Shown: piece by piece, positions 15,973-21,376 of the stretch
Layout of the letters: every line of letters starts with the position of its first letter
How positions within the stretch are numbered: position 1 is the first letter of the stretch
Assembly: GCA_045636145.1 (NCBI GenBank)
Contig: JAZTWV010000001.1
Coordinates: forward strand, 1-21,376
Direction: 5' to 3'
DNA: 21,376 nucleotides
Source of the DNA: Flemingiibacterium sp045636145
Lineage (GTDB): Bacteria > Bacillota > Clostridia > Oscillospirales > CAG-272
Translations under genes and position numbers: made by a program
Notes under the pieces: generated by a model
Seen by the model: only the letters and a program-made list of their open reading frames with translations
The model's database searches: none
What the model was told of the DNA's origin: nothing

Positions 15973-17406
15973 TCACGCATTCGCCGCTTTTTTTATCTTT
16001 GCAATCTCCGCTCTCATCTCCCGTATCATCTCTGCCAACTTCTCCTCACATTCCTCTCGCGTGTTGGCATAGACATTCCTCGCGATCCGCTTGCCGTTGA
16101 CTTTAGGCGAATACCGCCCCTCGTAAAGATGCTCGTTTATCATCGATATGCAACCGGTGCCAGGCTTGCGAATCTTGCCCGTGTAAGGCTCAAATTTCGC
16201 CTCTGTGGCGTTTTCTTGCAATTCTTCGGCACTTGCCTGACTCTCGCTCATCTCGGGCATCTCCTCGTTTGTACCGCCGATCTCGCGGTCAATCTTTATC
16301 GCCGCTTGCTGCTGCATGGTATCCGTGATATGGCTGTAGATGTCGAGCGTAGTTTCCGCGCTGACATGTCCGATTATAGCCGACAGCGTCTTGACATCCA
16401 TGCCGTTCTCAATTGCCATCGTGGCGAATGTGTGACGCAGATCGTGGAAGCGCACTTTCTTGCAGTCAGCACGCTCGAGTATCAGCTGAAACCGACGGTA
16501 CACCGCCGACGGATCTCGCGGCGCATCTTCTTTCACCGGCGACGGGAACATCCACTCGCTTCGGGTTGTTACCTTCATATCCTTGAGCAGTTCCACCATT
16601 TCCTTTGCAAGCCGTATCGTCCGTATCGAAGATTTCGTCTTTAGCGTAGACACTATGGTTTTACCTTCTACCTTCACCACTTGCCGTGAGATGTGAAGGT
16701 CACCCGTTTGCATATTGAGGTCACTCCACTTTAAACCGAGTATCTCACCTCGGCGCATTCCGGTAGTCAGCTCGAGTAGGAACATTTCGTAATATCCTTC
16801 TTCTTTTGCTTGTATGAGGAATCGCATAATCTCTGCTTGCGTTAGTACCCGCATTTCTTTTGATTTCTTCGGCGGCAGCTTGCATCCGATTGCAGGATTT
16901 GTTGTAATCAATCCCTCGGCAACCGCTTTTCCGAGTGCGGCTCGGCAAGTGGTATGGCATGAGCGAACCATGCGATCGGATAAGCCCTGTCCGTATTTTT
17001 CAGTTAACCGCTTGCGCCCCGATTTCTTCAGCTTTGCGTAAAACTGCTGCAGATCGTTTTGTGTGAGCTTATTGATGGGTATTTTTCCTATCTCCGGTAT
17101 GATGTGCGTATATATTCTGTTTTCATAGCACGCTTGTGTTTTCGGTTTTACCGTTAGTTTGCAGAAATTTTGATACCAGAAATCAAGCCAATCTCCAAAT
17201 GGCATATCCGATTTGAGCCTATCGTTTGATTTGCCGCACTCCTCTTTAAGCACTTTTAACTTCTGCGCACACTCCGTCTTGGTGCTTGCCAAGACGTGTT
17301 TTGTTTTGGGGTATCCGTTCTCGTTGTATCCGACAACTACACGTCCCTCCCACCGTCCGTCTTTGCGAAGGAATATACTTCCCTCGCCATTCTTTCTTTT
17401 TGCTAT
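15973..17406 (-). CDS. tyrosine recombinase/integrase with extra C-terminal module
   Basis: From a proposed AUA start at 17406 the protein has 478 residues. An AP2-like N-terminal DNA-binding module (about 1-45, with KDGRWEGRVVVGYNENGYP) is followed by a SAM-like core-binding domain (about 68-170) and the catalytic domain with Arg218 (TGMRRGE), Lys in LKTKSS, His321-x-x-Arg324 (HDLRHTFAT), His347 (GHVSAETT) and nucleophile Tyr357 (DIYSHIT). The tail from about 418 resembles the N-terminal module again (LYEGRYSPKVNGKRIARNV). The first ATG/GTG/TTG in frame is TTG at 17292, which would delete the conserved N-terminal module. The GGGGG ribosome binding site lies 8 bases before the AUA and only 15 bases separate the AUA from the stop of the upstream recombinase, implying coupling. 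It probably catalyses integration at tRNA-Val. Confidence 0.88.
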   Translation of the reverse strand: MAKRKNGEGSIFLRKDGRWEGRVVVGYNENGYPKTKHVLASTKTECAQKLKVLKEECGKSNDRLKSDMPFGDWLDFWYQNFCKLTVKPKTQACYENRIYTHIIPEIGKIPINKLTQNDLQQFYAKLKKSGRKRLTEKYGQGLSDRMVRSCHTTCRAALGKAVAEGLITTNPAIGCKLPPKKSKEMRVLTQAEIMRFLIQAKEEGYYEMFLLELTTGMRRGEILGLKWSDLNMQTGDLHISRQVVKVEGKTIVSTLKTKSSIRTIRLAKEMVELLKDMKVTTRSEWMFPSPVKEDAPRDPSAVYRRFQLILERADCKKVRFHDLRHTFATMAIENGMDVKTLSAIIGHVSAETTLDIYSHITDTMQQQAAIKIDREIGGTNEEMPEMSESQASAEELQENATEAKFEPYTGKIRKPGTGCISMINEHLYEGRYSPKVNGKRIARNVYANTREECEEKLAEMIREMRAEIAKIKKAANA

Positions 17407-17419
17407 GATATATTCCCCC
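17404..17419 (-). promoter_or_regulatory. ribosome binding site and AUA start of the downstream recombinase
   Basis: GGGGG (17415-17419 on the minus strand), 8 bases, then ATA (17404-17406) followed by GCAAAAAGA, encoding A-K-R. Relatives commonly begin M-A-K-R, so the AUA sits where Met is expected. Confidence 0.6.
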
Positions 17420-17421
17420 TT

Positions 17422-18579
17422 TTACATTATCATAATATTTTTCATCATATTGCTGACTACTTCCGAAGCATTCTGTTGCATGTCGACGGTTACATGCGTG
17501 TAAGTATCGAGCGTAAAGCTTGCATTGGTGTGACCGAGTATGCCCGATAGCGTTTTTGCATCAACGCCGCCTTGCATTGCGTGAGTTGCGAAAGTATGCC
17601 GCAGGTCATGGAAGCGTATCATCGGCAGTTCGGCACGTTTCAGAATCGCTTTCAGCTTACGGTAAGCAGCGGCAGGACTGATCGGCTGTTCTGGGTTGAA
17701 CAAATTCGGGAATATCCATTCGCTTATCGACGTCTTCTGCCGTGTGAGCAATAGCTCTGCAACACTTTTCGGTAATGTAATTGACCGTACACCTTTATCC
17801 GTCTTTGTTTCGCCTATGTTTACTCCGCCGCCTTTCTTGACTGATACTGATCGTTGCACACGAAGTTTGCCGGTATCAAAGTTAAGATCGCTCCATTTGA
17901 GTCCGCATATTTCACCGCGGCGCAGTCCGGTCATTATCTCTGTGTAGAAGAAGTCGTGCCAATATTCCTCTCCCTTGATTGCTTCGAGGAATGTATCAAG
18001 CTGACTGTCGCAGAGTATCTGCTTTTCTGCGTAATTGCATTTGGGGATCATTGTTCCGTTAGTAGGATTGTTCGGTATCAGATGCTCCCGCACCGCAGCA
18101 TCTAACGCTTGGTGGAGGATCATATGCACCTTGCGTACCATGCTGTCGGATAGCGTGTGCCCGAGTGTGGGATGCTCACGCACTCTGCCCTCGGTTTTGA
18201 CTTTGTTGTATAGCTTCTGAATATCAACGGTCTTGAGCGCCGACAGTTGCTTGTCGCCTATGAAGCGCTTGATTTGATTTTTTGCAAGATCGCGGTAGGC
18301 TTCAAGCGTTGATTCCCTGACCGTAAATCTCGCGTATTCATTCAGCCACTTGTCGAGCCACTGTCCGAGCGTCATGCGGCTGTCCTCGGTCAGCTCTACG
18401 CCTGCATAGGTTTCTTTGAGCGCGTTCAGCTTCGGCATCAGCTCGCTCTGCGTATTCGCGAGGACATTTTTGTATATCGGCGTGCCGTAAGCGTTGTGTC
18501 CGACTGTGATGCGTCCTTCCCAACGTCCGTCCGCACGCTTGCGAATCATGCCGTCGCCGTTTGGTCTTCGTTTTGCTAT
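17422..18579 (-). CDS. tyrosine recombinase/integrase, upstream of the tandem pair
   Basis: From a proposed AUA start at 18579 the protein has 385 residues. It has an AP2-like N-terminal module (KRADGRWEGRITVGHNAYG), a SAM-like core-binding domain (about 68-170) and the catalytic domain with Arg220 (TGLRRGE), Lys in TKTDKG, His324-x-x-Arg327 (HDLRHTFATHA), His350 (GHTNASF) and nucleophile Tyr360 (DTYTHVT). An ATG at 18549 would give 375 residues, but the AGGAG site lies 8 bases before the AUA and the ten residues between (I/M-AKRRPNGDG) match the usual family N-terminus. It is clearly paralogous to the next gene. Two integrases in one element may act together or one may have a different site preference; this is not readable. 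Confidence 0.88.
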   Translation of the reverse strand: MAKRRPNGDGMIRKRADGRWEGRITVGHNAYGTPIYKNVLANTQSELMPKLNALKETYAGVELTEDSRMTLGQWLDKWLNEYARFTVRESTLEAYRDLAKNQIKRFIGDKQLSALKTVDIQKLYNKVKTEGRVREHPTLGHTLSDSMVRKVHMILHQALDAAVREHLIPNNPTNGTMIPKCNYAEKQILCDSQLDTFLEAIKGEEYWHDFFYTEIMTGLRRGEICGLKWSDLNFDTGKLRVQRSVSVKKGGGVNIGETKTDKGVRSITLPKSVAELLLTRQKTSISEWIFPNLFNPEQPISPAAAYRKLKAILKRAELPMIRFHDLRHTFATHAMQGGVDAKTLSGILGHTNASFTLDTYTHVTVDMQQNASEVVSNMMKNIMIM

Positions 18580-18592
18580 AATATCATCTCCT
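18577..18592 (-). promoter_or_regulatory. ribosome binding site and AUA start of the upstream recombinase
   Basis: AGGAG (18588-18592 on the minus strand), 8 bases, then ATA (18577-18579) followed by GCAAAACGAAGA, encoding A-K-R-R. The ATG at 18549 has no ribosome binding site of comparable quality. Confidence 0.6.
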
Positions 18593-18672
18593 TTTACTTT
18601 TTCATACTACACAATACCACATCTCACCGGATTTATCCAGCGAGTTTGGCATTGTTATCATAAAGTTTTCAA

Positions 18673-19824
18673 TCAATACATAGACATCTCGCCGCGCTTT
18701 TTCTGCTCGATCTCACGCTTCAGCTTGGAGTCTACCGCAGGCGCTTTGCTGTCTTCCATCGCCGAGCTTGTATCGATGATGCTGCCGACGTGGCGCATCA
18801 GAGCGGTGATGTATCCGCCGAACTTCGGTGGAAGCGGAGCATTGTTTTCCTCGGTGGAAGTTTTCTTCGCCTCTGTCAGCTCATCATCGCTCATCTTCTC
18901 GCCGTAATGCACCGCGATGTTCACCACCGCATTGCGGATGGATTTGAATTCCTTGTTCTTCTCAATCGGAATTTTGATCGGGTTCGCATCGGTATAGGTG
19001 CGGTTGATCTCGCATTTGCACTTGTACCAGAGATCATACAGCTCGGCAAGGTCCGGCTGAACGGCGAGGAGCTTGACGATTTCATTGACGATTTTCTTCG
19101 TGTTCTTATTAAGATAGCCATACTGCTTCTTGCCTTTCGCCTTCTTAAGACGCGCGGTCAGCTCGAGAAACAGCAGCTCCATCGGCGGACAGCGGTAGGA
19201 GTGATGCGAGAATTCTTCTACAATCTCCCGCATCCGTTCGCGATATCTCGCGCGAAGATCATCACGTATCCTCGTCTGCTCATCGTAGATGGAGATGAGA
19301 TCCTGCCTGAAGATGTCGCCGGCGATGGTTCGTTTGATTGTTTCGATGCCTTGCTTGCTCAGGTATGGCTCCTTCGGTCGTGTCGACCAGACGAGCATAT
19401 GCACGTGCGGATGATCTTTCTTGTCATGATACGCTGCGTACCAACGAAGATTTCCCGGCGAGATTCTCATCGCCTGTGCGATATCATTTCTCCGTGAGCG
19501 AAGCAGATTCATCCACTGACTTGCGCTGTTGTATCCAAGCCGTTCGGCATCCTCACGCTTTAATGAGAAGATCAGTCCCCATACATTGCCGGGATGACCG
19601 TCGATCTCTGCCTTGACCTGCGAGAGAACTATCGGCACACCTTCGTCAGTGAACAGTCCGTGCGAGCCTCTGCGTTCACCGACATAGTCCGCTATGCCTC
19701 CGCGAGGAAGGACTTCAACGCCTTCGCGCGTCGAAATGTATTCCGCATAACCGCCGCGAGTGCCGCCGTTCTTCGGCGTACTCTTTGGCGAATAGTACGG
19801 TGCTTTCAGTATCAGTCCTGCCAT
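18673..19824 (-). CDS. MobP3/MobL-type relaxase
   Basis: This 383-residue protein resembles Firmicutes MobP3/MobL relaxases, which nick oriT and pilot the strand during mobilization. Supporting segments are the N-terminus MAGLILKAPYYS, GGYAEYISTREGVE (24-37) holding the likely catalytic Tyr, HGLFTDEG, HPGNVWGLIFSLKREDAERLGY (77-98) and the metal-binding histidine cluster DHPHVHM (His138, His140, His142). The segment between ISTREGVE and HGLF is shorter than I remember in typical members. The C-terminal 120 residues are charged and of unknown role. The start at 19824 overlaps the end of the RHH gene by 13 bases, so the two are translationally coupled. Confidence 0.85.
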   Translation of the reverse strand: MAGLILKAPYYSPKSTPKNGGTRGGYAEYISTREGVEVLPRGGIADYVGERRGSHGLFTDEGVPIVLSQVKAEIDGHPGNVWGLIFSLKREDAERLGYNSASQWMNLLRSRRNDIAQAMRISPGNLRWYAAYHDKKDHPHVHMLVWSTRPKEPYLSKQGIETIKRTIAGDIFRQDLISIYDEQTRIRDDLRARYRERMREIVEEFSHHSYRCPPMELLFLELTARLKKAKGKKQYGYLNKNTKKIVNEIVKLLAVQPDLAELYDLWYKCKCEINRTYTDANPIKIPIEKNKEFKSIRNAVVNIAVHYGEKMSDDELTEAKKTSTEENNAPLPPKFGGYITALMRHVGSIIDTSSAMEDSKAPAVDSKLKREIEQKKRGEMSMY

Positions 19825-20234
19825 TCTTCACGCTCTTTCAGCACATGATCGGCATCAATCGTACCGTTTGTACGCTTCACTTGATTCAACGAAAGAGCCC
19901 GCATCTCATCAATCGCATCATCGTCGTATCCGTCATACCGAGCAAGGAACCGTGCGAGCAGGTTCTGATCGACCGCAAGCTTGAATAGAATCCGTGTGAG
20001 CCTTTCTTCGGTATCACGAATCTTTGCGGATATCACCGACTCAAGTGCCGGTGTGAGAACTCGTTCCACGCTCTCACGACTCTGCCACGCGATGTAGAAG
20101 TCCACCGCATCTCTGATGAAATCATTGCGTGATTTCAGTCCGAGCTGTTCAGTCATGCGGTCGCAGGTTGCCCACTGTTCCGGTGTAAGGCGAATACTGT
20201 TCGCCGGTTTTTTTTCATTATTTGTTTTTGACAT
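19812..20234 (-). CDS. ribbon-helix-helix mobilization accessory protein (MobC-like role)
   Basis: This 140-residue protein has a short basic N-terminus and NSIRLTPEQWATCDRM, SRNDFIRDAVDFYIAW at about residues 12-45, the beta-strand plus two-helix pattern of RHH DNA-binding proteins. A long helical region with a possible coiled coil follows. Such proteins bind oriT and recruit the relaxase. The start is fixed by GGAGGGAATT before the ATG at 20234; the frame is open for 49 more codons upstream, but those fall in the structured non-coding region. Position next to the relaxase supports the role; the name is functional, not based on a recognised MobC sequence. Confidence 0.75.
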   Translation of the reverse strand: MSKTNNEKKPANSIRLTPEQWATCDRMTEQLGLKSRNDFIRDAVDFYIAWQSRESVERVLTPALESVISAKIRDTEERLTRILFKLAVDQNLLARFLARYDGYDDDAIDEMRALSLNQVKRTNGTIDADHVLKEREEWQD

Positions 20235-20537
20235 AATTCCCTCCAATTTTATGGTTCTATAGTTAAATAGTTCGAAAGTGCCCGTAAACACGGCATATTT
20301 ACCGTGCGAGAATGCGGTTTTGGTAAATTTGTCCCCTCGCAAAACGGGATGAGATACAGAATGCCAGCAGAAGACCTGCATCCGTAACTTCTCAAAAGGG
20401 GCGCAAATCTGCCGAAATATCCCCGCACGGCGTTGCCGGGCGGTGTAAATCGCCGTATTGGGATGGCTTCGGCTATCCGAAAGCTATCCCTTGAGACACG
20501 GCTTTATCCTGCTTAAAATAATCAGCCCCAAACACCG
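20235..20537. other. structured non-coding region, candidate oriT
   Basis: This 303-base gap upstream of the RHH and relaxase genes holds overlapping inverted repeats: CACGG/CCGTG (20289-20306), ATTTACC/GGTAAAT (20297-20328) and GCGAG/CTCGC (20306-20340), then a GC-rich stretch with GCAG/CTGC and CGGC/GCCG hairpins. On the minus strand TTTGCGCCCC (20398-20407) resembles the TAAGTGCGCCCT nick region of P-type mobilization systems. This location and composition are typical of oriT; the nick position is inference. Confidence 0.55.
20460..20490. repeat. long hairpin downstream of the winged-HTH gene
   Basis: GGGATGGCTTCGG (20460-20472) pairs with CCG-A-AAGCTATCCC (20477-20490), a 13-base stem with one bulge and one wobble, around CTAT. 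It lies 47 bases beyond the stop at 20538 and may be a terminator without a U run or part of oriT. Confidence 0.6.
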
Positions 20538-20960
20538 TCAAATCACTTGTTTTCCGTGCTTATCATCGTAGTCGGCAAGCGCCTTTTCAAACTGCGCTTT
20601 CGAGAGCTGCTGCTCGAAATGTTTTTCGACTGCATCAGCTATAGGCAGGATCTTGTATTTCAGATTGCCGTTACGTTTAGTCCCGTCTTTTAATGTAACG
20701 GTTGTATGCTCGGTTTCTATAAGACCGGCACTTTCAAGCTCTTTCACGTATTTGCGAACTGTGTTCTTGCTCATTCCAACCGCTTTGCCGATAGTGCTGT
20801 AGCTTGGATAACACTCGTATGTTGTACGGTCCTCGCATCGAAGCAGAAATGCGTATACGCTGATCGCGCCGGACGATAAGCTGAAATGGAAAAGCTCATT
20901 TGGCAGTGTGAAGTAGTTTTTGATGTGATCGAGTTTTGCTTGGTTCTCATAATACATCAT
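20538..20960 (-). CDS. winged helix-turn-helix protein of the mobile element
   Basis: This protein of about 140 residues carries a winged-HTH of the HTH_36 type: PNELFHFSLSSGAISVYAFLLRCED, then YPSYSTIGKAVGMSKNTVRKYVKELESAGLIETEH (about residues 52-86). A charged C-terminal helix follows. Such proteins occur in mobilizable elements and plasmids as regulators or as replication-initiator-like proteins, and I cannot distinguish these. I prefer the third Met (ATG at 20960) because GAGGG lies 6 bases upstream; the ATG at 20966 is too close to it. It follows the excisionase-like gene by 9 bases and precedes the oriT candidate. Confidence 0.75.
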   Translation of the reverse strand: MMYYENQAKLDHIKNYFTLPNELFHFSLSSGAISVYAFLLRCEDRTTYECYPSYSTIGKAVGMSKNTVRKYVKELESAGLIETEHTTVTLKDGTKRNGNLKYKILPIADAVEKHFEQQLSKAQFEKALADYDDKHGKQVI

Positions 20961-20969
20961 CGGCATCCC

Positions 20970-21173
20970 TCACTTTCCAATGTGAGCATTCACCCAAGTA
21001 CGTAGATTTTCTTTTGGCACGATCAGCCGTTTGCCGATGCGCACGGACGGGAAATCTTTTTCTCTCATCAACTCGTAAGCGGACGAGATAGATATGCCAA
21101 GTAGTTTTGCGACGTTGTCCGCATTCAGATACAGCGGAAGCTTGTCGAATGATTTGTATAACGATTTTTTCAA
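20970..21173 (-). CDS. excisionase/AlpA-like HTH protein
   Basis: This 67-residue protein contains YLNADNVAKLLGISISSAYELMREKDFPSVRIGKRLIVPKENLRTWV, the complete HTH_17 (MerR/AlpA-type) fold of recombination directionality factors and small regulators. The start is TTG at 21173 with a strong GGAGG site 8 bases upstream, which settles the choice. It is the first element gene seen from the right. A directionality factor for the two recombinases is the natural role, but a transcription regulator is equally possible from sequence alone. Confidence 0.8.
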   Translation of the reverse strand: MKKSLYKSFDKLPLYLNADNVAKLLGISISSAYELMREKDFPSVRIGKRLIVPKENLRTWVNAHIGK

Positions 21174-21376
21174 ATAGTTTTCCTCCGTATTTTTTATTTG
21201 CTTTAGTTTTCAGAATAACCAATCATTCTTATCACCCCCATATGTTTTCTCAGGCAGCCTTGTTCGAGAAACAAAACTGGCAGTCACTGAACAACACATT
21301 AAACACACACGCATAAAACACGTGTAGCTGAATGCATAGCAGTCACTGCCAGTAATTCTGTTATACAAATTTGCGT
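21174..21376. other. leader region with repeats upstream of the excisionase-like gene
   Basis: The last 203 bases hold no gene I can support. GCAGTCACTG occurs at 21280-21289 and 21339-21348, and ACTGGCAGT (21276-21284) is inverted as ACTGCCAGT (21345-21353). Between them ACACG and CGTGT flank a short AT-rich centre. These could be binding sites for an element-encoded regulator or part of the promoter. A seven-codon frame (21203-21226, minus) with a GGGGGTG site could be a leader peptide. Confidence 0.5.

Larger units (their letters stand above)
15814..21376. mobile_element. integrative and mobilizable element at tRNA-Val, right end outside the window
   Basis: The segment next to the 3' end of tRNA-Val carries, all leftward, an excisionase-like HTH gene, a winged-HTH gene, a structured non-coding region (oriT candidate), an RHH accessory gene, a MobP3/MobL-type relaxase and two tyrosine recombinases. 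There are no conjugation (type IV secretion) genes in view, so it is mobilizable rather than self-transmissible as far as seen. I find no second copy of the tRNA 3' end in the window, so the right attachment site must be beyond 21376 or not tRNA-derived. The left boundary is inferred. Confidence 0.8.

Noticed and set aside
20235..20381. 49-residue N-terminal extension of the RHH protein
   Set aside because: The strong GGAGGG site directly before the ATG at 20234 fixes the start, and the extension lies in the inverted-repeat region.
1..21376. CRISPR array, rRNA or toxin-antitoxin module
   Set aside because: No short regularly spaced repeats, rRNA segments or small two-gene toxin pairs were seen; the only long repeat is the in-frame 600-base one.

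Overview
The window looks like a chromosomal segment of a low-to-moderate GC Gram-positive anaerobe of the class Clostridia, probably gut-associated. This rests on the strong AGGAGG-type ribosome binding sites, the standard genetic code, canonical TTGACA/TATAAT promoters, families common in Clostridia (DUF6512-like membrane protein, VUT transporter, peptidase T, clostridial-type D-2-hydroxyacid dehydrogenase) and a MobP3/MobL-like mobilizable element. The species cannot be read from the sequence.

Region 1 (1-5950) is a carbohydrate-utilisation locus with two divergent transcripts. The leftward one encodes a five-Asp-box sialidase-fold protein and then an exported protein made of near-identical 200-residue repeats, which runs off the left edge. 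The rightward one encodes a GH78-like (alpha-L-rhamnosidase type) six-hairpin glycosidase and an SGNH/GDSL esterase. The three enzymes have no signal peptide, so they probably process imported, decorated oligosaccharides in the cytoplasm. Only the repeat protein is exported. Each transcript has a clear sigma-A-type promoter in the shared intergenic region.

Region 2 (5827-6971) is decaying: a TetR-family regulator with a nonsense codon in the DNA-binding region and a later frameshift, followed by a membrane-protein gene that has lost its 3' end. The promoter and a likely operator palindrome are still present.

Region 3 (7076-12980) holds a DUF6512-like membrane protein, then a leftward five-gene cluster (MATE exporter, 3-methyladenine DNA glycosylase I, VUT transporter, SDR oxidoreductase, membrane methyltransferase), then a rightward lipoprotein with a long acidic Asp/Glu/Ser/Thr linker.

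Region 4 (13074-15845) is a two-gene operon (D-2-hydroxyacid dehydrogenase and peptidase T) followed by tRNA-Pro(TGG) and tRNA-Val(GAC), each tRNA followed by a hairpin terminator.

Region 5 (about 15814-21376, continuing off the right edge) is an integrative and mobilizable element next to the 3' end of tRNA-Val. Its leftward genes run: AlpA/excisionase-like HTH protein, winged-HTH protein, a 303-base structured non-coding segment that is the best oriT candidate, ribbon-helix-helix accessory protein, MobP3/MobL-type relaxase, and two tandem tyrosine recombinases. Both recombinases appear to start at an AUA codon exactly 8 bases after the Shine-Dalgarno sequence. The downstream recombinase carries an apparent second copy of its N-terminal DNA-binding module at its C-terminus. 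No right-hand attachment site is visible, so the element is incomplete here.
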